Assembly: GCA_022826945.1 (NCBI GenBank)
Contig: JAJDTY010000037.1
Coordinates: 1 to 64,000 of the forward strand
Reading direction: 5' to 3'
DNA: 64,000 bases
From: Candidatus Binatia bacterium
GTDB taxonomy: Bacteria > Desulfobacterota > Binatia > Bin18
Shown here: positions 8,823 through 17,965 of the stretch, in pieces
How positions within the stretch are numbered: the first letter of the stretch is position 1
Layout of the letters: the number at the start of each line of letters is the position of its first letter
Program-made: the position numbers and the translations under genes
The notes under the pieces: model-generated
What the model was told of the DNA's origin: nothing
Databases searched by the model: none
What the model saw: the letters and a program-made list of their open reading frames with translations, nothing else

Positions 8823-9440
8823 ATGAAATTGTACGACTTCCCCCTCAGCCCCTACTGCCAGAAAGTCCGCCTCGTACTGGCTGAAAAAGAGTTATCGTAC
8901 GATAAGGTCTTTGTTGATCTGACGAAGAGCGAACAGCGCAGTCCTGAATTTCTCCGGTTAAATCCGTACGGGAAGGTACCGGTCCTGATCGATGACGAAG
9001 AAGTCATTTACGACTCGACGTTTATTAATGAATATCTTGATGATGAATATCCGCATCCTCCCCTGCGCCCCGAGCCTTCCGGGGATCGGGCGCGGGTACG
9101 GATGTTTGAAGACTTTGCTGACACGTCCTTTACGGCGCAGTGTGGACTGCTGTATGCCGAGCAGCGGAAACCCGAAGATCAAATCGATCACGAGCGTGTG
9201 CAGCACTATCAGGGAGACGTCATTCGCGTGCTCGAATTTCTTGACCGGCATCTGAACGGCAAAGAATATCTGGTTGACGAATTTTCATTAGCCGACCTTG
9301 CGTTTACCCCTCGGTTGTTGATTCTGTCGCAGCTTGGCGTGGAACTCCCTTCTCGGCTCAGACATGTTTCGGCTTGGATTAAGCGCTTATCCCAGCGTCC
9401 GTGTGTGGAACAGTTGCTGAAGGAACTCAATATGGCGTAG
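8823..9440 (+). CDS. Glutathione S-transferase family protein
   Basis: MKLYDFPLSPYCQKVRLVLAEKELSYDKVFVDL...NPYGKVPVLIDDEEVIYDSTFINEYLDDEYP. Confidence 0.92.
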   Translation: MKLYDFPLSPYCQKVRLVLAEKELSYDKVFVDLTKSEQRSPEFLRLNPYGKVPVLIDDEEVIYDSTFINEYLDDEYPHPPLRPEPSGDRARVRMFEDFADTSFTAQCGLLYAEQRKPEDQIDHERVQHYQGDVIRVLEFLDRHLNGKEYLVDEFSLADLAFTPRLLILSQLGVELPSRLRHVSAWIKRLSQRPCVEQLLKELNMA

Positions 9441-9450
9441 CCTGTCCGGT

Positions 9451-10161
9451 ATGGGCTCGGGGGGCCTGACAGCTCGGATATTGCGTATCCCCAGTGAGAA
9501 AAGCGAGGCTGCTGTGTCTGAACTGCCTGACATTATTCCGGTTTTTCCATTACCAAATGTCGTTCTGTTCCCGCGCGTCCAGCTTCCGTTGCATATCTTT
9601 GAGCCGCGCTACCGCGCCATGGTGCGGGATGTCATGGAGGCAGAGCCGCCGCTTATCGGCATGGCCTTGCTCCGGGGTGACTGGCAGGAGCAGTATGAAG
9701 GCAATCCTCAAGTGTTCCCGGTCGGCTGTGTAGGCAAGATGGTGAAGACCGTGCCGCTCCCGGACGGGCGGTTTAATATTCTCCTGCAGGGGCTACGGGA
9801 ATATCGCATTCAGGAAGAATTTCACGATAAAAGCTATCGTCGGGCTCGGGTAGAATGGCTCCCGCAGAGAAACCAGACGCTTGAGCCAGCGCAACGTGAG
9901 GCCCTCGGCCGTCTGTTAGCGTCCTATTTGCAGAAGGATGAGGTGGTACAGAAATTCTTGGCAGACCCCGATATCACCGATGAACTCTTCATTAATTTCT
10001 TTGCCTTTCAGCTTGACCTCCTGCCTATCGAGAAGCAAAGCCTGCTGGACGCCGCAACGCTCGACGAACGGGCAGCCTGCTTGCGGGATACCCTTGACTT
10101 CAAGTTGTCAGAGAGCAACTGGCCAAAGGGTGGGGGTGGGGGAAAAGATCGTCTCCACTAG
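9451..10161 (+). CDS. LON peptidase substrate-binding domain protein
   Basis: IPVFPLPNVVLFPRVQLPLHIFEPRYRAMVRDVM; LON-N domain only, no ATPase/protease; true start probably downstream (GTG near 9513). Confidence 0.87.
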   Translation: MGSGGLTARILRIPSEKSEAAVSELPDIIPVFPLPNVVLFPRVQLPLHIFEPRYRAMVRDVMEAEPPLIGMALLRGDWQEQYEGNPQVFPVGCVGKMVKTVPLPDGRFNILLQGLREYRIQEEFHDKSYRRARVEWLPQRNQTLEPAQREALGRLLASYLQKDEVVQKFLADPDITDELFINFFAFQLDLLPIEKQSLLDAATLDERAACLRDTLDFKLSESNWPKGGGGGKDRLH

Positions 10162-10252
10162 AAACTGCCTTGACAAACATAGGCCCCCTCATAATAGTGA
10201 GATGCGACGGGTAGCGGCGAGCCCGCTATTAGACAGAGGTAGATAGGACTCC

Positions 10253-10861
10253 ATGAAACGTAAAGAAGAGATGACGTGGTGGGAGCGACTGTATATCCCG
10301 GAAATCGTGCGTGGTCTTGTTGTCACCATGTCCCACTTCTGGCGGAATCTGACGCTGCATATGCTGCATGCGCTCGGCTTCGCCAAAGGGACGCGGGCTG
10401 CATATACGGTCCAATATCCGGAAGAGCGCAAGCGCTACCCGGACGTCTATCGGGGGAGTCACCGGCTGACGCTCAAAGAGGACGGCTCGGTCCGCTGTAC
10501 CTCGTGTTTTCTGTGTGCAACGGCCTGTCCGGCCAACTGCATTCACATCGAGGCTGGGGAACACCCCGACCCCGACGTGGAAAAATTTCCGTTGCGCTAC
10601 GAAATCGATACCCTACGCTGCATTTACTGCGGGATGTGCGTCGAAGCCTGTCCATGTGACGCGATCCGGATGGATACCTATGTGCATCCGCGCATTTGGG
10701 GCTATGATCGTAAAGATTTTATCGAATCCAAAGAAACCCTTATGAATCGTTCCCGCACCCTGGCGACGGGTGGCCGGGATTCCATTATGACTGAAATGCT
10801 GGAGAGTTATCAGGAAGCAGAGCAGCAAGTAGCCAAGGAAATTGGCGCCCCTGGAGCCTGA
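10253..10861 (+). CDS. nuoI: NADH-quinone oxidoreductase subunit I-like ferredoxin (isolated)
   Basis: RCTSCFLCATACPANCIHIEAGEHPDPDVEKFPLRYEIDTLRCIYCGMCVEACPCDAIRMD. Confidence 0.88.
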   Translation: MKRKEEMTWWERLYIPEIVRGLVVTMSHFWRNLTLHMLHALGFAKGTRAAYTVQYPEERKRYPDVYRGSHRLTLKEDGSVRCTSCFLCATACPANCIHIEAGEHPDPDVEKFPLRYEIDTLRCIYCGMCVEACPCDAIRMDTYVHPRIWGYDRKDFIESKETLMNRSRTLATGGRDSIMTEMLESYQEAEQQVAKEIGAPGA

Positions 10862-10883
10862 GGCTCTCTCGCGGAGGCAGACT

Positions 10884-12062
10884 ATGGCAAAGACCTATCA
10901 GGAACTCATGACCGAGGCCCGAGACAGTGTACCGGAAGTCACGATTGATGAGGTGCAAGCCCAAATGGAAAACGGTGCGCGGCCAACCTTGCTCGATGTG
11001 CGGGAACGCGAGGAGTACCGTGAGGGCCATCTTGAAGGATCGGTCCCGCTCCCGCGCGGTTTTCTCGAAATGCGCATCGAAGAGGCCGTCCCGGATAAGA
11101 ATACGCCCATCGTGGCGTATTGTGCCGGCGGCGTCCGCTCGCTCATCGCCGCTCGGACGCTCAAGGAAATGGGCTATGAGAATGTGACTTCCATGTCCGG
11201 CGGCTATACGGCTTGGAAAAACGCCGGCTATAAATGGGTGGCGGATCGACAGTTCACCCCAGATCAGATCACGCGCTACGCACGCCATTTTACCCTGCCG
11301 GAAGTCGGGGAAGCGGGTCAGGCCAAATTGCTCGACGCCAAAGTATTATGCGTTGGGGCGGGCGGCCTCGGATCGCCGGTGGCTCTATATCTGGCCGCGG
11401 CCGGGGTCGGTACGATAGGGATTGCCGACCATGACACCGTTGATATGAGCAATCTCCAACGCCAGATCCTGCACACCAACGACCGGGTCGGGATGCCCAA
11501 GGTGGAGTCGGCGCAACTGACCCTGAACGCGCTCAACCCCGATGTCAATGTCGTCCAGTTCAAAGAGCGCCTCTCTTCCGAAAACGTCATGCGCATTATC
11601 GACGACTTCGATATCGTGGTGAACGGCTGCGATAATTTCCCGACCCGCTATCTCATTAACGACGCCTGCGTCATGGCCAAGAAGATGCTCGTCGATGGCT
11701 CGATCTTCCAGTTTGAAGGCCAGGTCACGGTGGTCGATCCGACCGAAGGCCCTTGCTATCGCTGCCTGTTTCCCGAGCCGCCCCCTCCGGGGATGGCTCC
11801 GAGCTGTGCCGAAGCCGGCGTCCTTGGTGTGCTGCCCGGACTCGTCGGCTGCGTGCAGGCGCTCGAAGTGATCAAGATCATTCTCGGTGCGGGCAAGCCG
11901 CTTGTCGGACGGATGATGCATTTTGATACGCTCAGCTCGGAAATCCGGGTGTTGAAACTGCGCAAAGATCCGAACTGTTTGGTGTGCGGCGCCAACCCGA
12001 AAATCAAGAAGCTGATCGATTACGAAGAGTTTTGTGGTCTGCGACCGGCCAACGCCGCCTAG
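10884..12062 (+). CDS. moeB: Rhodanese-ThiF/MoeB fusion (E1-like adenylyltransferase/sulfurtransferase, rhodanese at N-terminus)
   Basis: N-term LLDVREREEYREGHLEGSVPLPRG...IVAYCAGGVRSLIAARTL (rhodanese) then LCVGAGGLGSPVALYLAAAGVGTIGIADHDTVDMSNLQRQILH...CYRCLFPEPPPPG. Confidence 0.9.
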   Translation: MAKTYQELMTEARDSVPEVTIDEVQAQMENGARPTLLDVREREEYREGHLEGSVPLPRGFLEMRIEEAVPDKNTPIVAYCAGGVRSLIAARTLKEMGYENVTSMSGGYTAWKNAGYKWVADRQFTPDQITRYARHFTLPEVGEAGQAKLLDAKVLCVGAGGLGSPVALYLAAAGVGTIGIADHDTVDMSNLQRQILHTNDRVGMPKVESAQLTLNALNPDVNVVQFKERLSSENVMRIIDDFDIVVNGCDNFPTRYLINDACVMAKKMLVDGSIFQFEGQVTVVDPTEGPCYRCLFPEPPPPGMAPSCAEAGVLGVLPGLVGCVQALEVIKIILGAGKPLVGRMMHFDTLSSEIRVLKLRKDPNCLVCGANPKIKKLIDYEEFCGLRPANAA

Positions 12063-12093
12063 CCCGATGGGGTCAGTCTCAGCACCACCGCAT

Positions 12094-12351
12094 ATGGCCG
12101 ATTCCGTCACCATAACCGTCAAGCTTTTTGCGGCGCTGAAAAAATATACCCCGCAGGGGAGTCCGGATGGCGTCTCACTCTCCCTGCCCGCTGGGGCAAC
12201 AGTCCAGGACGCGGTTGATATGTTGAACATTCCACGCGAGCAGGCGGGTATGCTTGTTGTGGGTGATACCTATGTCGAAGTGGGGACGGTCCTTGAAAAC
12301 GGACTGGAACTGAGCATTTTTCCGCCGCTTGCCGGTGGGGTGTGTGGATAG
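12094..12351 (+). CDS. MoaD/ThiS-like ubiquitin-fold sulfur carrier with C-terminal extension after GG
   Basis: MADSVTITVKLFAALKKYTPQ...LENGLELSIFPPLAGGVCG*; adjacent to MoeB-like E1. Confidence 0.87.
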   Translation: MADSVTITVKLFAALKKYTPQGSPDGVSLSLPAGATVQDAVDMLNIPREQAGMLVVGDTYVEVGTVLENGLELSIFPPLAGGVCG

Positions 12352-12390
12352 CCACGGATAAGAAGGGCGCATGCCAGGGGATGATAGTGG

Positions 12391-12422
12391 AAAGGGACAC
12401 GGTCTACCGTGTCCCTTTTTTT
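12391..12422 (+). terminator. Rho-independent terminator
   Basis: gggacacgg-tcta-ccgtgtccc followed by 7 T. Confidence 0.9.
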
Positions 12423-12445
12423 ACCTTTAGGGGGAGGGACGAATC

Positions 12446-14287
12446 GTGAGGGTTGATCTCAACGCTTTACAGGCAACTGCGGATACACTGCGTATCCACT
12501 CATTGCGTACCACAGCCGCAGCAGGCTCCGGCCATCCGACGTCGTGTATGTCCGCTGCGGATATCATGGCGGCCGTGTTCTTTGCCGACATGCGTTTCGA
12601 CCCCGCCAATCCGGCCCATCCGGGCAATGATAGATTTGTGCTGTCAAAAGGACACGCCGCTCCCGTCCTCTATGCGGCCCTGGCGGAAGCCGGAGCCTTG
12701 CCGCTGGAGCAGTTGCCTTCGCTCCGCAAGTTCTCCAGTGATTTGGAAGGCCACCCCACGCCGCGCATCCCCTGGGTGGGTGCCGCAACCGGCTCACTCG
12801 GGCAGGGACTCTCGGTCGGGGTCGGCATGGCGCTGAATGGTAAACGCCTGGATAAGCTCGACTACCGCGTCTATGTCCTGCTGGGCGACGGAGAGGTCGC
12901 AGAAGGCGGTGTCTGGGAAGCCGCGGCCATGGCGTCGTACTATCAGCTCGACAACCTCATTGGCATTGTTGATGTCAACGGCATGGGGCAGAGCGAACGG
13001 ACCATGTACAATTTTGACGTGGAAACCTATCAGCGTCGTTTTGCCGCGTTCGGTTGGAATGCGCTGGTGATTGATGGCCATAACATCGAAGAAGTCATAG
13101 CCGCGCTCAACCAGGCCCACGCCACCAAGGACCGACCAACCATGCTGGTCGCCAAGACGTTCAAGGGGAAAGGCGTCTCTTTTCTTGAGGATAAACCCGG
13201 TTGGCACGGAAAGCCGCTCAAGGGGGACGATCTGGACAAAGCGCTGGGTGAGTTGACGCTCGACCAGCGCGTAGAGGTGCCCGCTGTGATGCGACCGCAA
13301 ACCAACGGGTTTTCTCCGGCTGGTGCCAGCGGAAGCGTCCCTGCCCCGGCCTATGAGTTAGGAGAGAAGATCGCGACCCGCGTGGCCTACGGAACCGCCC
13401 TGGCCAAGCTCGGAGCGGTGGACTCCCGGTTGGTCGCTCTCGACGGGGATACCAAGAATTCAACCTTTGCCGAAACCTTTCTCAAGGCTCACCCGGAGCG
13501 GTATTTTGAGAGTTATATTGCTGAGCAAAACATGGTCGGAGCCGCGGTCGGGCTGGCCGCGTGCGGCAAGATTCCGTTTGCCTCGACGTTTGCGGCCTTT
13601 CTCACCCGGGCGTTTGACCATATTCGCATGGCGGCCATCTCCGGCGTGTGCATCAAATACGTTGGCTCGCATTGCGGGGTCTCGATTGGGGAAGACGGCC
13701 CGTCTCAGATGGGGTTGGAAGATTTGGCGATGATGCGGGCCATTCCCAACTCGGTCGTGCTCTATCCCAGCGATGCAGTGGCAACCGAACGTCTGGTCAG
13801 CGCCATGCCCGACCTGCCCGGTACGACCTATCTGCGTACCACCCGTCCGGCAACGCCGGTGCTCTATCCCAACACCGAGGAGTTTCCCATTGGTGGCAGC
13901 AAACTGCTGCGGTCCAGCGATAACGATGTACTGACAGTCGTTGCCGCCGGGGTGACGCTGCACGAAGCGCTTGCGGCCAGCGAGACGCTGAAGGGCGAGG
14001 GGGTGGCTATTCGCCTGATTGACGCCTACTCGGTCAAACCGATTGATGCCCAGGGTCTACTGGCCGCGGCCAGCCAAACGGATAATACCCTGCTCGTGGT
14101 CGAAGACCACTATTATGACGGCGGTTTAGGCGACGCCGTGCTGAACGCGGTTGCGGCTCATGGGGTCAAGGTTCACAAACTCGCGGTGAATGGCGTCCCT
14201 CGCTCCGGTGCGCCGGCAGAGTTACTCGACGCTTTTGGCATCAGCGCTCAACATATTGTTGCCCGCGTCAAAAAGCTGACAGCCTAA
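12446..14287 (+). CDS. tkt: Transketolase
   Basis: 613 aa; SGHPTSCMSAADI...GHAAPVLYAALAEAG...LLGDGEVAEGGVWEAAAMASYYQLDNLIGIVDVNGMGQS. Confidence 0.93.
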   Translation: MRVDLNALQATADTLRIHSLRTTAAAGSGHPTSCMSAADIMAAVFFADMRFDPANPAHPGNDRFVLSKGHAAPVLYAALAEAGALPLEQLPSLRKFSSDLEGHPTPRIPWVGAATGSLGQGLSVGVGMALNGKRLDKLDYRVYVLLGDGEVAEGGVWEAAAMASYYQLDNLIGIVDVNGMGQSERTMYNFDVETYQRRFAAFGWNALVIDGHNIEEVIAALNQAHATKDRPTMLVAKTFKGKGVSFLEDKPGWHGKPLKGDDLDKALGELTLDQRVEVPAVMRPQTNGFSPAGASGSVPAPAYELGEKIATRVAYGTALAKLGAVDSRLVALDGDTKNSTFAETFLKAHPERYFESYIAEQNMVGAAVGLAACGKIPFASTFAAFLTRAFDHIRMAAISGVCIKYVGSHCGVSIGEDGPSQMGLEDLAMMRAIPNSVVLYPSDAVATERLVSAMPDLPGTTYLRTTRPATPVLYPNTEEFPIGGSKLLRSSDNDVLTVVAAGVTLHEALAASETLKGEGVAIRLIDAYSVKPIDAQGLLAAASQTDNTLLVVEDHYYDGGLGDAVLNAVAAHGVKVHKLAVNGVPRSGAPAELLDAFGISAQHIVARVKKLTA

Positions 14288-14309
14288 TCAGCTGGACTCA
14301 TGCTGGGGA

Positions 14310-14375
14310 GGGAGTCGATATCTCCTCTTGGGAGGGGTGCCGCGTAGCGGCGGGGTGGGTTCTTCCTCATCTCGT
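14310..14375. repeat. REP-like intergenic GC-rich palindromic element
   Basis: 'gggaggggtgccgcgtagcggcggggtgggttcttcctc' between convergent tkt and trmB; GCCGC-GTA-GCGGC core. Confidence 0.45.
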
Positions 14376-14425
14376 CATCTCTAGGTGCCCTCTTTATACA
14401 ACGGCCCGTGTCGGGTTGGACAGCC

Positions 14426-15022
14426 CTATGTCTTCTTGCAGAATCCGGCGTAGTAGATGGGCTTGCCCGCATCCATAAACTGACGTTCAAAGTCGGTCAG
14501 AATCAACTTGCCGTTTTGATTCCGCTGGTCCCGTTGCCAGGGAAATTGCGTCAGCTCAGCAACTGCCTTCAACTGTTTGACCATTTCGACAAAATACGTC
14601 TGGACATCGGTGGCGATCAATATTTTTCCGCCGGGAACGAGGGCGCGGGTGAGCGCGACGCAGAAGTCGCCCCGAAACAGACGCCGACGGTGATGCCGCC
14701 GCTTCCACCACGGGTCCGGGAAGTAAAGATGGAAAATGGTTACGGATTCGGGCCGAATCAGGGTGTCGAGCACGCAACTGATATCGGCGGCAAGGGCGAG
14801 CACATTGTCCGGCTGTTCGCGCTCGATCAACTCCTTGATCCGATACACCCGCCGTCTGGAGAACTCGACCCCGAAGAAATTATGCTCTGGTGTGCTTTGG
14901 GCCGCCGCCAGGAGAAAAGCGCCTTTTCCAGGACCGATTTCAACTTCAACGGGATTGGTATTGCCGAATATATCCTTCCAGGCTGGAGGAGTAAGTGGGG
15001 GCGGGATATTCTCGGCGCTCAT
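14426..15022 (-). CDS. trmB: tRNA (guanine-N7-)-methyltransferase
   Basis: VEIGPGKGAFLLAAAQSTPEHNFFGVEFSRRRVYR...IFHLYFPDPWWKRRHHRRRLF. Confidence 0.93.
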   Translation of the reverse strand: MSAENIPPPLTPPAWKDIFGNTNPVEVEIGPGKGAFLLAAAQSTPEHNFFGVEFSRRRVYRIKELIEREQPDNVLALAADISCVLDTLIRPESVTIFHLYFPDPWWKRRHHRRRLFRGDFCVALTRALVPGGKILIATDVQTYFVEMVKQLKAVAELTQFPWQRDQRNQNGKLILTDFERQFMDAGKPIYYAGFCKKT

Positions 15023-15106
15023 AGCGGAGGGAGTGTAGCGGGCTACCGGGGATTATACCACTCCATGCCGGACGCCTAGGGCTTTGTGGGGGACACACCG
15101 ATTGTC

Positions 15107-15838
15107 CTACAGCAGCCCCCGTCCCCCATCCACCGAAAACACCGCGCCTGTACTGAAATCGGACTCCGCTACAAAGACCACGAGCTGGGCAACTTCCTCA
15201 AGGGTTCCGGCGCGTTTGACCAGGGTCTTCTCGATTTCGCGGCGCTGGATCTCCTGGGGCGTATCGTCCTGGAACAGAACTGGTCCCGGAATAACCGCGT
15301 TGACCATGACTTCGGGCGCGAGTTCCATCGATAATCCCTGGCTGAAGGCCAGCACGCAGGCCTTTGAGACAGAGTAGGGCACGTAGTCGGCCCAGGGGCG
15401 TTGCCCGGCGACATCGGCCATGTTGATAATATGACCCCAGCCCCACTCCTTCATGCGTAGACCGATCTTATGGGCGCAATAGAAGGTGCCGTCCAGATTC
15501 ACGTCCATAATCTGTTCCCAGTCATCAAGCGTGACCGTATCAATCTGAGTGCGGTAAAAGAGGGCCGCGTTATTGACTAACACGTCGATACGACCGAAAT
15601 GCTCAAGCGCCTGATCGATCATGCGGTCGACATCCGTTTCACGGCTGATGTCGGCCTGAAGGGCGAGCGCCTCATGACCGGCGCTTCGGAGTTCTCGAAC
15701 GGTTACTTCCGCTTCGGCCTGAGAGGTGTAGTAGTGGACCACGAGTTTGCAGCCCCGTTCGGCAAGCGCAAGGACGATGGCTTTCCCTACACGCTTTGCT
15801 CCGCCGGTGACGAGGGCGACTTTGCCGCTGAGGTCCAT
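15107..15838 (-). CDS. Short-chain dehydrogenase/reductase
   Basis: MDLSGKVALVTGGAKRVGKAI...VNNAALFYRT...YSVSKACVLAFSQ. Confidence 0.92.
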   Translation of the reverse strand: MDLSGKVALVTGGAKRVGKAIVLALAERGCKLVVHYYTSQAEAEVTVRELRSAGHEALALQADISRETDVDRMIDQALEHFGRIDVLVNNAALFYRTQIDTVTLDDWEQIMDVNLDGTFYCAHKIGLRMKEWGWGHIINMADVAGQRPWADYVPYSVSKACVLAFSQGLSMELAPEVMVNAVIPGPVLFQDDTPQEIQRREIEKTLVKRAGTLEEVAQLVVFVAESDFSTGAVFSVDGGRGLL

Positions 15839-15844
15839 AGGCGT

Positions 15845-16579
15845 TTAGGTAAACGGCTCAGATTGGGGCTGGAGGATTACTTCAGCCGGACAGGCGCGCG
15901 GTGAGGCGGTGGCAATATGGTAGGCGGCCTCTGCGACGTCATCCGGACTGAGGAGCTTCTCGCGATTCAGCCGCTTATTGTACGGAATAAGCGCGGTGTC
16001 AACCGAGCCCGGACAGAGCAACGAGACCTTGATGCCGTACCGCCGCACCTCCTCAAATAAGGCTTGCGTAAAGCCCCGCAGGCCGAACTTGCTGGCCGCA
16101 TAGGCGGCCTCGCCGGCCCGCCCGCTCAAGCTGGCCGTTGAGCCCAGCATGATGATGGTGCCGTGCCGGCGTTCAATCATGGACGGGAGGACGCGCCTGG
16201 TGAGAGACATGGCCGCGAACAGGTTCACCCGTAACACGGATTCCCAGTCGGTGAGGCGTGACTTCACGATGGGCGTGCGCGGAGGTCCGCCACCGGCGTT
16301 ATTGACCAGGATGTCAATGCGTTTGTATTGCGCGAGCGTTTTCTCGATGAGGGTCGTGACCTGCGCATCCTGCTGTAAGTCGGTCGGGATCGAGAGTGCC
16401 TCGCCTCCCTGGTCCTGAATGCTGCGCATCGTATCCTGGAGTTCCTGTTCGGTCCGGGCGGCCAGAACCGTCCTCGCTCCCGCCTGAGCAAGCCTGAGGG
16501 CGATGGCTCTGCCGATGCCGCGGCCCGCGCCGGTAACCAGGGCCACCTGTTCTGACAGAGGGGGGGAGTGAGCCGCCAT
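15845..16579 (-). CDS. Short-chain dehydrogenase/reductase
   Basis: QVALVTGAGRGIGRAIALRLAQAGA...LVNNAGGGPPRTP...YAASKFGLRGFTQ. Confidence 0.9.
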   Translation of the reverse strand: MAAHSPPLSEQVALVTGAGRGIGRAIALRLAQAGARTVLAARTEQELQDTMRSIQDQGGEALSIPTDLQQDAQVTTLIEKTLAQYKRIDILVNNAGGGPPRTPIVKSRLTDWESVLRVNLFAAMSLTRRVLPSMIERRHGTIIMLGSTASLSGRAGEAAYAASKFGLRGFTQALFEEVRRYGIKVSLLCPGSVDTALIPYNKRLNREKLLSPDDVAEAAYHIATASPRACPAEVILQPQSEPFT

Positions 16580-16662
16580 TTTGTTGCTTTTACCATGACG
16601 GAACGGTAGTATCCAATCCGCTTTTGGCCAGGTGGAGAAAGACACACAACGAGGGAGGAGCT

Positions 16663-17439
16663 ATGGCGTACGAATATGCAATCTATGAAAAGGAAGGCCA
16701 TGTTGCCACCATCACTATGAATCGCCCGGAGCGGCTGAATGCGGTGCACCCCCCGGCGGCCGAGGAATTGTCGGCAATCTGGGATGACGCGCTCGCCGAT
16801 GACAACACCTGGGTGATCGTTTTGACCGGGGCTGGGGACAAAGCGTTTTCGGCCGGGAACGATCTCAAATACACCGCCGAGCACGGCTTTCCGAAAAAGC
16901 GGGCCAAGGGTGGCTTCGGGGGCTTAACCGACCGCACCGATATCTGGAAACCAACGATTGCCGCAGTGAACGGTTTTGCCCTGGGTGGCGGGTTTGAGAT
17001 GGCGCTGGCGTGCGACATCATCGTGGCTGCCGACCACGCGCGGCTCGGGTTGCCCGAACCGCGTGTCGGCTTGGCGGCTGCAGCCGGAGGCGTTCACCGC
17101 TTGCCGCGTCAAATGCCGCTCAAGATTGCGCTTGGCTATATGCTGACCGGCAAGCATATGACCGCCCAGGAGGCGCACCGCTGGGGTATTGTGAATGAAG
17201 TCGTCCCACTGGCCGACCTCAAGGCCACGGTGAAGCGTTGGACGGACGAAATCCAGGAGTGTGCCCCTCTGTCGGTCCGGGCGACTAAACAGTGCGCCAT
17301 GATGGGCGCAGGGCTGACCCTGGACGAGGCCTTTGCCCAGTCCTACCCGGCATTGAAGCAGATGATGAACTCCGAAGACGTGGTCGAAGGACCACGGGCC
17401 TTTGCCGAGAAGCGCAAACCGAACTGGAAGGGGCGATAG
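16663..17439 (+). CDS. Enoyl-CoA hydratase/isomerase family protein
   Basis: GAGDKAFSAGNDLKYTAEHGF...ALGGGFEMALACDIIVAADHARLGLPEPRVGLAAAAGGVHRLPR. Confidence 0.92.
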   Translation: MAYEYAIYEKEGHVATITMNRPERLNAVHPPAAEELSAIWDDALADDNTWVIVLTGAGDKAFSAGNDLKYTAEHGFPKKRAKGGFGGLTDRTDIWKPTIAAVNGFALGGGFEMALACDIIVAADHARLGLPEPRVGLAAAAGGVHRLPRQMPLKIALGYMLTGKHMTAQEAHRWGIVNEVVPLADLKATVKRWTDEIQECAPLSVRATKQCAMMGAGLTLDEAFAQSYPALKQMMNSEDVVEGPRAFAEKRKPNWKGR

Positions 17440-17464
17440 GTATTAGGGGTTGGGGCTAGGGTTC

Positions 17465-17920
17465 ATGGCAAAGACCGAGCAATCTTCTTCCCCAACCCCC
17501 AACCCCCAACCTCCAGTTCCCCCTTCCCACACCCACATCCTGCGGGTTCGCTACGCCGAGACCGACCAGGCGGGGATGGCGCATCATGCCGCCTATCTGC
17601 CGTGGTTTGAAGAAGGACGGGTGGCGTTTCTGCGCGCGCTGGGCAAGCCGTACCGTGAGCTTGAAGCTGAGGGGATTCACTTTCCGGTTCGGGAAGTCCA
17701 GTGTCGCTACCGGGCGGTCGCGCTGTTCGATGACGTACTCAGTCTGACGACAACGCTTGAGGCGGTCGGTGGCGCGAGCATCCAATTCGGCTATCGGGTT
17801 ATCCGGCCGGCTGACGCTATGTTGATCGCGGAAGGGACGACGCAGCACGCCTGTGTTGATGACGCAGGCAGGGTGAAACGGCTGCCCCGTGAATTGCGGG
17901 CGGTGTTGAGGGTCGGTTGA
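17465..17920 (+). CDS. 4-hydroxybenzoyl-CoA thioesterase-like (hot-dog) protein
   Basis: ILRVRYAETDQAGMAHHAAYLPWFEEGRVAFLRALG; N-terminal Pro-rich leader encoded by ccccaaccccc repeats. Confidence 0.87.
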   Translation: MAKTEQSSSPTPNPQPPVPPSHTHILRVRYAETDQAGMAHHAAYLPWFEEGRVAFLRALGKPYRELEAEGIHFPVREVQCRYRAVALFDDVLSLTTTLEAVGGASIQFGYRVIRPADAMLIAEGTTQHACVDDAGRVKRLPRELRAVLRVG

Positions 17921-17965
17921 GTCAATTGGGTTGATTGGGTCGGTTGTCGGAGTCCGCCTCGAGAC

